Source: JACVRW01 sp963764665
GTDB lineage: Bacteria > Actinomycetota > Thermoleophilia > Solirubrobacterales > Thermoleophilaceae
Length of the DNA: 64,000 nucleotides
Direction of reading: 5' to 3'
Assembly (NCBI GenBank): GCA_963764665.1
Contig: CAVXTL010000024.1
Span: forward strand, 37,211 to 101,210
Part shown: positions 41,707 through 49,643 of the stretch, in pieces
Layout: every line of letters starts with the position of its first letter
Position numbering within the stretch: the stretch's first letter is position 1
The notes under the pieces: model-generated
Seen by the model: only the letters and a program-made list of their open reading frames with translations
Database searches by the model: none
What the model was told of the DNA's origin: nothing
Made by a program: the position numbers and the translations under genes

Positions 41707-42549
41707 ATGGGCCTGTCGCTGGTAGCGCTCCGCTGCCGCACGGCCGACCGCACGCCGCGCGCCATGCGCGGCGTGGAGACGCTGGCGCCGCTGCTGGAGA
41801 GCCGGCTCGAGATCGAGGCGCGCGTGATCGGGAGCCCGTCGGAGGAGCGCGTGGTGCCCTATGACGAGGACCTGCGCGGCTCGCGCGGCTGCCTGCTCGA
41901 GGCGGGCGGCCAGGTGGACGACGCGCTCGACGGCGGCCGGGTGCCGATCCTGCTCGCCGGCGACTGCTCGATCGGCATCACGACGCTGCCGTCAGCGTTG
42001 CGGCACGGCCAGGGCATCAAGGTGCTCTGGCTCGACGCCCACGCCGACTACAACACGCCCACCACGACCACGAGCGGCTACCTGGGCGGCATGGCGCTGG
42101 CCGGCGCCTGCGGCGAGTGGGACGCGGGCCTGACGGACACGATCGCCTCCGATCGCGTGGTGCTCGCCGGCGTGCGCGACCTCGACGAAGGCGAGCGCGA
42201 CCTGCTCGGCGCCAGCGGCGTGACCGTGATCGGCGCGAGCAACGTGGAGACGCTCGTGGCCGTCAAGAACGCCCTGGACGGCTCGCCGGTGTACGTGCAT
42301 CTCGACCTCGACGTGATCGACCCCGAGCACTTCCCGGCGCAGTTCCCCTCGCCGGGCGGGCTGCCTCCCGAGAAGCTGTACGACCTCGCCGAGGCGGTCG
42401 TGGAGGACTGCGAGCTCGTGGGACTCGAGATCACCGCGTTCGAGGCCCCGGACGATCCCGGCGAGCACGCCGCGGCCGCGGAGACGGCCATGCGGGTGAT
42501 CGAGCCCTTCCTTGACCGTCTGCCGAGCGATCGTCAGAGTAAGAAGTAG
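41707..42549 (+). CDS. Arginase/agmatinase-family protein with Cys replacing a metal His
   Basis: The 280-residue product keeps the ureohydrolase scaffold: VPILLAGDCSIGITTLPSAL, KVLWLDAHADYNTPTTTTSGYLGGM, VYVHLDLDVIDPEHFPAQFPSPGGLPPE, and VGLEITAFEAPDDPGEH. The first metal motif reads GDCS where arginases have GDHS, so one Mn ligand is Cys; related 'GDCS' members exist but their substrates are unproven. It could be a ureohydrolase with changed metal binding. The final codons SKK* lie inside operator B. Confidence 0.78.
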   Translation: MGLSLVALRCRTADRTPRAMRGVETLAPLLESRLEIEARVIGSPSEERVVPYDEDLRGSRGCLLEAGGQVDDALDGGRVPILLAGDCSIGITTLPSALRHGQGIKVLWLDAHADYNTPTTTTSGYLGGMALAGACGEWDAGLTDTIASDRVVLAGVRDLDEGERDLLGASGVTVIGASNVETLVAVKNALDGSPVYVHLDLDVIDPEHFPAQFPSPGGLPPEKLYDLAEAVVEDCELVGLEITAFEAPDDPGEHAAAAETAMRVIEPFLDRLPSDRQSKK

Positions 42550-42560
42550 TACTTCCCACT
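42538..42560. promoter_or_regulatory. Operator B: imperfect 23-bp palindrome before the carboxyltransferase operon
   Basis: Half-sites AGTAAGAAGT and ACTTCCCACT flank AGT; the inner GAAGTA-G-TACTTC is perfect. It matches operator A at 38460-38482, including the following CTGACC. It covers the promoter region of the carboxyltransferase gene at 42577 and overlaps the previous gene's stop. Confidence 0.62.
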
Positions 42561-42576
42561 TCTGACCCGGAGGGGC

Positions 42577-44172
42577 ATGGCCACAACTGAGAGGGCGGCC
42601 GCCGACACGCTCGTCGCCCGCCCGTCGCTTCGCTCGCTCGTGGAGGATCTCCACGAACGCCGCGAGCGCGCCCGCGAGGGCGGTGGCGCCGAGCGGATCG
42701 AGCGCCAGCACGCCGCCGACAAGCTGACCGCCCGCGAGCGCCTGGCGCTCCTGATCGACGAGGGCACGTTCACCGAGCTCGGCGTGCACGCGCGTCCGCA
42801 CTTCTCCCAGCGCTCGATGGAGGGCCGCGAGGCTCCCGCCGACGGCGTGATCACGGGCTACGGCAAGGTCGACGGACGCCTGGTGGCCGTGGCCGCATAC
42901 GACTTCACCGTGATGGCCGGCTCGATGGGAATGACCGGCGAGCTGAAGGTCACCCGCCTGCGCGACCTCGCGCTCCAGAAGCGCATTCCGATGCTGTGGC
43001 TGCTCGACTCCGCCGGGGCCCGCATCCAGGAGGCGGCCGGCTCGCTGTTCGCCGGCTCGGGACACCTCTTCCGCGAGGAGGTGATCATGAGCGGCGTGGT
43101 GCCTCAGGTGGCAGCCCTCATGGGCCCCTGCGCCGCCGGCACCGCGTACATCCCCGGGCTGGCCGACTTCGTGCCGATGGTCAAGGGCCGCGGCTCGATG
43201 GCGCTGGCCGGCCCGCACCTCACCAAGGCGGTCACCGGCGAGGACGTGACCCAGGAGGAGCTCGGCGGCTCACGCGTCCACACGCGCGTGTCGGGAGTGG
43301 GCGACCTCGAGGTGGACTCCGACGAGGACTGCATCGACGCCATCAAGGCGTACCTCTCCTATATGCCGCAGAACTGCGAGCAGCAGCCCCCGCTCCGCGA
43401 GACGGCGGACCCGGTGGACCGGATGGACGAGGAGCTGCTCGACATCCTGCCCGACTCACCGCGCCACCCCTACGACATGTACGACGTGATCCGGCGCATC
43501 GTGGACGACGGCGAGTGGTTCGACCTCAAGCCGCGCTGGGCGCGCACCATCATCACCTGCCTCGCGCGGATGGGCGGCCGGCCGGTGGGCATCGTGGCCA
43601 ACCAGCCGCGCCACCTCGGCGGCATCCTCGAGAACGACTCCGCGGACAAGGCGGCGCGCTTCATCAACCTGTGCGACGCCTACGGCATCCCGCTGCTGTT
43701 CCTCATGGACGTGCCCGGCTTCATGGTCGGCACGAAGGTCGAGCGCGCCGGGATCATCCGGCACGGGGCGAAGATGCTCTACGCCGTCTCCCGCGCGACC
43801 GTGCCGAAGGTGACCGTGATCGTGCGCAAGGCCTACGGCGCCGGCTACTACGTGATGTGCGGCAAGGCGTACGAGCCGGACCTGATCGTGGCCTGGCCCA
43901 GCGCCGAGATCTCCGTGATGGGGCCGGAGGGCGCGGTGAACATCATCTTCCGCAAGCAGATCGAGGCCGCCGAGGACCCGGACGCGGCGCGCGCCGAGAT
44001 GATCGCCGGCATCAGGGCCACGATCGATCCGTACATCGCTGCCGGCAACGCCCTGATCGACGACGTGATCGACCCGCGCGAGACGCGGCCCACCGTGATC
44101 AGGGCGTTCGAGATGGCCGCCACCAAGCGGGTCGAGCGCCCGCACAAGAAGCATGGAGTGATGCCCGTATGA
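42577..44172 (+). CDS. Acyl-CoA carboxyltransferase subunit (propionyl/methylcrotonyl-CoA carboxylase beta type)
   Basis: The 531-residue product is a biotin-dependent carboxyltransferase: DKLTARERLALLIDEGTFTELG near the N terminus, LWLLDSAGARIQEAAGSLFAGSG (N-terminal oxyanion domain), and LFLMDVPGFMVGTKVERAGIIRHGAKMLYAVSRATVPKVTVIVRKAYGAGYYVMCG (C-terminal). It moves CO2 from carboxybiotin to an acyl-CoA. No biotin carboxylase is encoded here. GGAGGGGC precedes the ATG. It begins an operon with the beta-keto acid cleavage and CaiB-type genes. Confidence 0.9.
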   Translation: MATTERAAADTLVARPSLRSLVEDLHERRERAREGGGAERIERQHAADKLTARERLALLIDEGTFTELGVHARPHFSQRSMEGREAPADGVITGYGKVDGRLVAVAAYDFTVMAGSMGMTGELKVTRLRDLALQKRIPMLWLLDSAGARIQEAAGSLFAGSGHLFREEVIMSGVVPQVAALMGPCAAGTAYIPGLADFVPMVKGRGSMALAGPHLTKAVTGEDVTQEELGGSRVHTRVSGVGDLEVDSDEDCIDAIKAYLSYMPQNCEQQPPLRETADPVDRMDEELLDILPDSPRHPYDMYDVIRRIVDDGEWFDLKPRWARTIITCLARMGGRPVGIVANQPRHLGGILENDSADKAARFINLCDAYGIPLLFLMDVPGFMVGTKVERAGIIRHGAKMLYAVSRATVPKVTVIVRKAYGAGYYVMCGKAYEPDLIVAWPSAEISVMGPEGAVNIIFRKQIEAAEDPDAARAEMIAGIRATIDPYIAAGNALIDDVIDPRETRPTVIRAFEMAATKRVERPHKKHGVMPV

Positions 44173-45059
44173 GCAGCTTCGAGAACCCGGCGATCATCAC
44201 TTGCTCGATCTCGGGCGCGGTGGCCAATCGCGACCAGTGCCCGGCCATCCCGTACACGCCCGAGGAGTACGCCGCCGAGGCCAAGCGGGCGGTGGACGAG
44301 GGCTGCTCGATGATCCATATCCACGCGCGCACGCCCGACGGGGTGCCGTCCTACGAGATCGAGGACTTCCGCGCGATCACCGAGGCCATCCGGGGCGCGG
44401 TGGACGACGTGATCGTCAACTACTCCACCGGCGCGATCGGGGTGCCGATCGAGAAGCGCATCGCCTACCTGCGCGAGCTGAGGCCGGACGTGGCGGCGCT
44501 CAACATGAGCTCGATGAACTACGCGAAGTACTCGCGCAAGCGCAAGGACTTCGTGTTCAAGGCGGTGTTCGAGAACTCGTTCGACACGATCATCGAGTTT
44601 CTCGAGGCGATGAACGAGATCGGGATCCGACCCGAGCACGAGTGCTTCGACTCGGGCCACGTGGCCAATCTCGACCCGCTGCTGGACATGGGCCTGCTTA
44701 ACGAGCCGCTCCAGGTGTCGTGCGTCATGGGCGTGAACGGCGGCATCCGGCCCACTCCGAAGAACCTCGCGTTCATGGCCGACCAGGTGCCGGGCGGCGC
44801 CGAGTCGCGCAACAACTGGGGCGTGATCGGCATCAGCCGCGACCAGTGGAGGCTGGTGGCCACCGCCGCCGCGCTCGGCGGGAACGTGCGCGTGGGGCTC
44901 GAGGACAACTTCTACCTCCCGGAGGGCGAGATGGCGCGCTCGAACGGCGACCTGATCGCCCGGGCCCGGCGCCTGGTGGAGGACGTGGGGCGGCGCGCGG
45001 CCACGGTGGCCGAGGCGCGCGAGCTGCTGGACGCGCCGGTGCGCGAGGTGGCCGCGTGA
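44169..45059 (+). CDS. Beta-keto acid cleavage enzyme (BKACE, DUF849)
   Basis: The 296-residue product matches the 3-keto-5-aminohexanoate cleavage family: AIITCSISGAVANRDQCPAIPYTPEEYA, MIHIHARTPDGVPSYE (Zn His pair), VIVNYSTGAIGV, ECFDSGHVANLDPLL, and NWGVIGISRDQWRLVATAAALGGNVRVGLEDNFYLPEGEMARSNGDLIARA. These enzymes condense a beta-keto acid with acetyl-CoA to give acetoacetate and a new acyl-CoA; the substrate is unknown. The ATGA overlap couples it to the carboxyltransferase gene. Confidence 0.9.
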   Translation: MSSFENPAIITCSISGAVANRDQCPAIPYTPEEYAAEAKRAVDEGCSMIHIHARTPDGVPSYEIEDFRAITEAIRGAVDDVIVNYSTGAIGVPIEKRIAYLRELRPDVAALNMSSMNYAKYSRKRKDFVFKAVFENSFDTIIEFLEAMNEIGIRPEHECFDSGHVANLDPLLDMGLLNEPLQVSCVMGVNGGIRPTPKNLAFMADQVPGGAESRNNWGVIGISRDQWRLVATAAALGGNVRVGLEDNFYLPEGEMARSNGDLIARARRLVEDVGRRAATVAEARELLDAPVREVAA

Positions 45060-46284
45060 GCGGCGCCCTCGAGGGCGTACGCGTGCTCGACCTGTCGCGG
45101 CTGCTGCCGGGCGGGTTTTGCTCGCTGCTGCTCGCCGACTTCGGCGCCGACGTCCTGAAGGTCGAGGACACCGGCATGGGCGACTACATCCGCTGGGCCA
45201 CGCCCTACCACGAGGGCGCCGAGGACTCGGCCAAGTCCGCGCTCTTCCTCGCCCTCAACCGCGGCAAGCGCTCGATCCGGCTGAACCTGAAGGAGGAGCG
45301 CGGGCGCGAGGTGCTGCTCCGCCTGGTGCGCGAGCACGACGTGCTGCTCGAGTCCTTCCGCCCGGGCGTGATGGACCGCCTCGGCCTGGGCTGGGAGCGC
45401 CTGCGCGAGGAGAACCCCGCGCTCGTGTACTGCGCGATCACGGGGTACGGGCAGGACGGGCCCTTCACCGCGCGCTCCGGGCCACGACATGAACTACCTG
45501 GGCCTGGGCGGGCTGCTCGGGCTCACGGGCGAGCGCGACGGCCCGCCGGTGCAGGCGGCGGGCCAGATCGCCGACATCGGCGGCGGCGCGATGATGGGCG
45601 CGTTCGGCATCCTGGCCGCGCTGCGCGAGCGGGAGACCTCGGGCAAGGGACAGCTCGTGGACGTGTCGATGTTCGACGGCGCGCTCTCCTGGCTCGCCCT
45701 CGTGGGGGCCCGCTACCTGTGCGAGCGCGTGGTGCCGGAGCGCGGGACGCTCGAGCTGGCCGGCAGCCTCATCTGTTACCGGCCGTACGCGTGCAAGGAC
45801 GGCTGGGTCACCCTCGGTGCGCTCGAGCCGAAGTTCTGGCAGGCCTGGTGCGCCGGCGTGGGACGCGACGACCTCGTGGAGAAGCAGTTCGAGGCGCCCG
45901 GGCTCCGACGCGCACGCCGAGGTGGAGCGGATCTTCCACGAGCGCACCCGCGAGGAGTGGAGCGAGTTCGCCTCCAACCACGACTGCTGCCTCGAGCCGG
46001 TGCTCGGCCTGGACGAGACGCTCGACTCCGAGCTCGTGCGCGCGCGCGAAATGGTGGTCGAGGTGGACCAGCCGGGAACCGACGGCGTGAGCCTGCTCGG
46101 CGTGCCGGTCAAGCTCTCGCGCACCCCGGGCGCGCCGGCCGGGCCTGGCCCCGCGCTCGGCGAGCACACCCGCGACGTGCTCTCGACCCTCGGATACGAC
46201 GAAGGTGAGATCGCCGCGCTGGAGGAGGCGGGGGCGGTGGCCGGACCCGCGGACACCGGCGCCCGCGGGAGCTTCATGGGGTGA
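45056..46284 (+). pseudogene. CaiB/BaiF family CoA-transferase, interrupted by two +1 frameshifts
   Basis: The three frames together spell a family III CoA-transferase: ALEGVRVLDLSRLLPGGFCSLLLADFGADVLKVEDTGMGDYIRW, then MNYLGLGGLLGLTGERDGPP to GKGQLVDVSMFDGALSWLAL, then AHAEVERIFHERTREEWSEFA to LGYDEGEIAALEEAGAV. These enzymes move CoA between acids or racemise alpha-methylacyl-CoA. Breaks fall at GGG 45479-45481 and GGG 45900-45902; dropping one G at each restores FTARSGHDMNYLG and APGSDAHAEV. GTG 45056 overlaps the BKACE stop. Probably functional with base-calling errors. Confidence 0.82.
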
Positions 46285-46982
46285 TGGCCAGCCAGAACGG
46301 GCTCCTGAAGATGAAGGAGCTGGCCGAGCGCAGCGGTGTGAGCGCGGGCACGATCAAGCACTACCTGCGCGAGGGGCTCCTGCCGGAGCCGGTCAAGACC
46401 TCGCGCAACATGGCCTACTACCCGCCCGAGTTCGTCGAGCGGATTCGCCTCATCAAACAGCTTCAGGAAGAGCGCTTCATGCCGCTCAAGCTGATCCGCT
46501 CCGTGCTCGACGAGGATCCCGAGCGCGCCCGCGCGCTCGTGGAGCTGGAGGACCGGATACTCGAGCGCGCGCTCCAGGGGGACACGAGCCGGGTGAGCGC
46601 CGCGGAGCTGCGGCGCCGCTATGACATCCCTCAGGAGGCACTCGAGCGGCTGGCCGAGCTCGAGATCCTCACTCCCAACAGCCGTGGCTATGGCGAGCGC
46701 GACGTGCAGATCGTCGAGGCGATCAGCCGCTTCCGCGCCGGCGGGTGGGACGAGCGCATCGGCTTCACGGTCTACGACACCGTGCGCTACAAGCGCGCGC
46801 TCGAGGACCTGGTGAAGGAGGAGGTCCAGGTGCTGATGGACCGGCTGGCCGGCGAGCTCGAGCCCGATCGCGCAGCCGAGCTGATCCAGGCCGGAGTCGA
46901 GCCGCTCCGCGACCTCATCGCGGCGCTGCACCAGAAGCTGCTGGTGGCCGAGCTCCAGCGGCAGCGTGCCGCCCGAGGCTGA
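46281..46982 (+). CDS. MerR-family transcriptional regulator
   Basis: The 233-residue product opens MKELAERSGVSAGTIKHYLREGLLPEPVKTSRNMAYYPPEFVERIRLIKQLQEERFMPLKLIRSVL, a typical MerR helix-turn-helix with its wing. A long coiled coil and a C-terminal effector region follow. No clear metal-binding cysteine pair is present, so an organic ligand is more likely. It overlaps the CoA-transferase gene (GTG/ATG) and is the likely local regulator of this operon. It could also act on the MerR-type promoter at 36080-36110, but that is inference. Confidence 0.86.
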   Translation: MMASQNGLLKMKELAERSGVSAGTIKHYLREGLLPEPVKTSRNMAYYPPEFVERIRLIKQLQEERFMPLKLIRSVLDEDPERARALVELEDRILERALQGDTSRVSAAELRRRYDIPQEALERLAELEILTPNSRGYGERDVQIVEAISRFRAGGWDERIGFTVYDTVRYKRALEDLVKEEVQVLMDRLAGELEPDRAAELIQAGVEPLRDLIAALHQKLLVAELQRQRAARG

Positions 46983-48018
46983 CCTGCGTTCGGTCTCGGC
47001 GCGCATGCGCTGGCAGGCCGAGTGGTGCGACCGGCTCGGGTCGCCGCTGTACGGCGAGCTGCTGCGTCGCGCCGGCGACGATGCCGAGGCGGGCGGGGTC
47101 GTGGCGGAGGTGCTCGCCGGCCACGAGGACGATCCGCTCGAGTCGATGCTCCAGCTGCGCTTCATGGGGGCGGTTCACCGGCTGGCCCTGGACGGCAGCG
47201 CGCCGGCGCTGGCTGCCGTTTACCCGTCGTGCGGGGGGAGGGGACCGGTCTCCGCGGCCTGGGATGCGTTTCGCGCCACCGTCACCTCGAATCTCGAGGA
47301 GCTGGATGGGCTGGTGAGGAGGCCGGTCCAGACCAACGAGGTGGGCCGCTCGCGAGCGCTGGTGCTCGGCTTCTTGCGGCTCGCTTCCGAGACGGGGTTG
47401 CCGTTGCGGCTGCTCGAGCTCGGCTCGAGCGCGGGGCTCAATCTGCGCTGGGACGCCTTCCGCTACGCCTCCGGCGGGTTCGAGTTTGGCGATGCCGCGT
47501 CGCCGGTTCAGTTCCACGACTACGCCGAGGGCGCACTGCCCTCCTTGCCCGGGCAGGCGGGGATCGTGGAGCGTTCGGGCTGCGACGAGGCGCCGGTGGC
47601 TCTCGACGAAGACGGTCGCCTCACGCTGCGCTCATACCTGTGGCCCGACCAGCTGGACCGGCTGCGCGCGCTCGACGGCGCCCTCGAGGTGGCCGCCGGG
47701 ATCCCGGTCTCGGTGGAGCGCTCGGGCGCGGCGGATTGGCTCGAGCACCGGCTGGCCGAGCCCGTTCCGGGTGCGTGCACGGTCGTCTTCCACTCGATCG
47801 TCATGCAGTACGTGGACGCCGCGGAGCGCGAGCGGATCGGCGAACTGATCGTCGCGGCCGGGTCCCGCGCCACCGAGCAGGCCCCGGTCGCGCGGCTGGC
47901 GCTCGAGCCGGGCGGCGAGCTGGCGGAGCTGCGCCTGACCGTCTGGCCCGGCGGCGAGGAGCGCGTGCTGGCGCACGCCGGCTACCACGGCGAGCCGGTG
48001 CGCTGGGAGGGCGGTTGA
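46966..48018 (+). CDS. DUF2332 family protein
   Basis: The 350-residue product starts with GTG 46966 inside the MerR gene. It carries the conserved DUF2332 sequence: MRWQAEWCDRLGSPLYGELLRRAG, QTNEVGRSRALVLGFLRLASETGLPLRLLELGSSAGLNLRWDAFRY (Rossmann-like ELGSSAGLNL), YLWPDQLDRLRALDGAL, and VVFHSIVMQYVDAAERERIGEL. The glycine loop suggests a SAM-dependent methyltransferase-like fold, but activity is unproven. It overlaps genes on both sides, so it belongs to the operon. Confidence 0.8.
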   Translation: MPPEADLRSVSARMRWQAEWCDRLGSPLYGELLRRAGDDAEAGGVVAEVLAGHEDDPLESMLQLRFMGAVHRLALDGSAPALAAVYPSCGGRGPVSAAWDAFRATVTSNLEELDGLVRRPVQTNEVGRSRALVLGFLRLASETGLPLRLLELGSSAGLNLRWDAFRYASGGFEFGDAASPVQFHDYAEGALPSLPGQAGIVERSGCDEAPVALDEDGRLTLRSYLWPDQLDRLRALDGALEVAAGIPVSVERSGAADWLEHRLAEPVPGACTVVFHSIVMQYVDAAERERIGELIVAAGSRATEQAPVARLALEPGGELAELRLTVWPGGEERVLAHAGYHGEPVRWEGG

Positions 48019-48476
48019 GGGCCGCCGGACCGGCCGACGCCCAGGCCGTGGCGGAGCTGATCGCGCGCTGCGACGCGAGCTACGGGGAGTGGGCGCCGGA
48101 CGGGTGGTCGCCGCCGCCGCCAGACGAGCCGCTGGCGCGCGAGCGGCTCGGCGACCCCTCCGCGTGGAGCCGGGTGGCAGTCGAGGGCGAGCGGGTCGTC
48201 GGCGTGGTCGTCTGGTGGCCTTTGGCCGCCGGCGCGCTCCTGTCGTGGCTGTTCACCGACCCCGGCGAGTGGGGCAGCGGCCTCGCTCAGACCCTGCACG
48301 ACGGCGCGATCGCCGCGATGCATGCGGCCAGGCACGCCGAGGCCGAGCTGTGGGTCCACGACGCTAACGGCCGCGCGCGGAGGTTCTACGAGCGCAACGG
48401 CTGGACGCCTACGGGCGAGGCGAAGGTGCATGACCGGCTCGGCCTGCGCCTCTTGCGGTACACGGTCGTGCCCTAG
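48015..48476 (+). CDS. GNAT-family N-acetyltransferase
   Basis: The 153-residue product has the GNAT order of motifs: AQAVAELIARCDASYGEWAPDGW, VEGERVVGVVVWWPLAAGALLSWLFTDPGEWGSGLAQTLHDGAIAAM (acetyl-CoA pyrophosphate loop), and AELWVHDANGRARRFYERNGWTPTGEAKVHDRLGLRLLRY. The ARRFYERNGW motif is the family C-terminal signature. Acceptor substrate unknown. TTG 48015 overlaps the DUF2332 stop by 4 bp. Its 3' end overlaps the convergent dehydrogenase gene by 4 bp. Confidence 0.8.
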   Translation: MRAAGPADAQAVAELIARCDASYGEWAPDGWSPPPPDEPLARERLGDPSAWSRVAVEGERVVGVVVWWPLAAGALLSWLFTDPGEWGSGLAQTLHDGAIAAMHAARHAEAELWVHDANGRARRFYERNGWTPTGEAKVHDRLGLRLLRYTVVP

Positions 48477-49576
48477 AAGGTGATGACGGTCCGCACGCCC
48501 TCGTGGCGGTCCATCGCCGCGAAGGCGTCGTTCACCTCGTCGAGCGAGATGCGCCGCGTGATGAGCGAGTCCAGGTCGAGGTCGCCGGCCAGGTAGCTGT
48601 CCACCAGCTCGGGCACGCGGTCGCGGCCCTTGGCGCCGCCGAACGAGGCGCCGGCGATGCGGCGGCCCGTGATGAGGAAGCGCGGCACCACCTCGAGCAC
48701 CTCGCCCTTGCCGGCCACGCCCGCGACGGTGCAGAGGCCCCAGCCCATGCGTGCCGACTCCACGGCCTGGCGCATCACGGCCACGTTGCCCGTGGCCTCG
48801 AAGGTGTAGTCGGCGCCGAAGCCGCCGGTCATCTCGAGGATCTGGTCGACCGCGCCCGGCCCGCCCACGAGCGTGTCGGTGGCGCCCTGGGCGCGTGCCT
48901 GCTCGAGGCGGCCCTCGTCGAGGTCCACGGCGATGATGCGCTCGGCCCCGGCCAGCCGGCAGCCGGCCACCGCGCCCAGGCCCACCAGGCCGGCGCCGAA
49001 GACCGCGCACGTTGAGCCGGGCTCGACCTTGGCCACGTACAGCGCCGCGCCGATGCCGGTAGTGGCGCCGCAGGCGAGCGAGCACACCACGTCGAGCGGG
49101 GCGTCCGGGTTCACCTTCGCCAATGCGATCTCCGGCATCACCGTGGCCTCGGCGAACGTGCTGGTGCCCATGAAGTGACGGATCCGCTCGCCGTCGCGGT
49201 TGAGCCGCGTGGTGCCGTCGGGGAGATAGCCCTCGTTCTGCTTCTCGCGGATGGCGAGGCAGATGTTCGTCTTGTCCGAGACGCAGTGCACGCACTCGCG
49301 GCACTGGGGCGAGAAGAGCGTGACCACGTGGTCGCCGGGCGCGAGACTCGACACGCCCTCGCCCACGGCCTCGACGACGCCGGCGCCCTCGTGCCCGAGC
49401 ACCGTGGGCGCGTAGCCCGACGGGTCGGCGCCACTGGCCGTGTACATGTCGGTGTGGCAGACGCCGCAGGCGGCCAGGCGAACGAGCACCTCGCCCGGCC
49501 CCGGACCGTCCAGCTCAACGTCCTGGACCACGAGCGGCTGGGCGAATTCCTCGAGGACCGCGGCACGGATCTTCAT
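48473..49576 (-). CDS. Zinc-dependent alcohol dehydrogenase, class III-like
   Basis: The 367-residue product has catalytic zinc ligands in ACGVCHTDMY and VLGHEGAGVVEAVG, the four-cysteine structural zinc lobe CRECVHCVSDKTNIC, and the NAD fold FGAGLVGLGAVAGCRLAGAERIIAVDLDEGRLEQA. The long loop resembles class III enzymes (formaldehyde/S-nitrosothiol type). In this lineage the thiol cofactor could be mycothiol, but the sequence alone does not show it. No tight operon partner on its strand. Confidence 0.88.
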   Translation of the reverse strand: MKIRAAVLEEFAQPLVVQDVELDGPGPGEVLVRLAACGVCHTDMYTASGADPSGYAPTVLGHEGAGVVEAVGEGVSSLAPGDHVVTLFSPQCRECVHCVSDKTNICLAIREKQNEGYLPDGTTRLNRDGERIRHFMGTSTFAEATVMPEIALAKVNPDAPLDVVCSLACGATTGIGAALYVAKVEPGSTCAVFGAGLVGLGAVAGCRLAGAERIIAVDLDEGRLEQARAQGATDTLVGGPGAVDQILEMTGGFGADYTFEATGNVAVMRQAVESARMGWGLCTVAGVAGKGEVLEVVPRFLITGRRIAGASFGGAKGRDRVPELVDSYLAGDLDLDSLITRRISLDEVNDAFAAMDRHEGVRTVITF

Positions 49577-49643
49577 GGCGACGGCACCCTACCCGTCACA
49601 CACCAGCCTTGAGTCGTAACGCCCGAGCGAGCACGATCGGCCG

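Noticed and set aside
42996..45059. 687-codon plus-strand frame as one protein
   Set aside because: Its first 391 codons are a shadow of the carboxyltransferase; only the part from ATG 44169 (BKACE) is real.
45479..45902. Programmed ribosomal frameshifting in the CoA-transferase gene
   Set aside because: There is no slippery heptamer or downstream structure, and similar +1 G events in unrelated genes point to data error.
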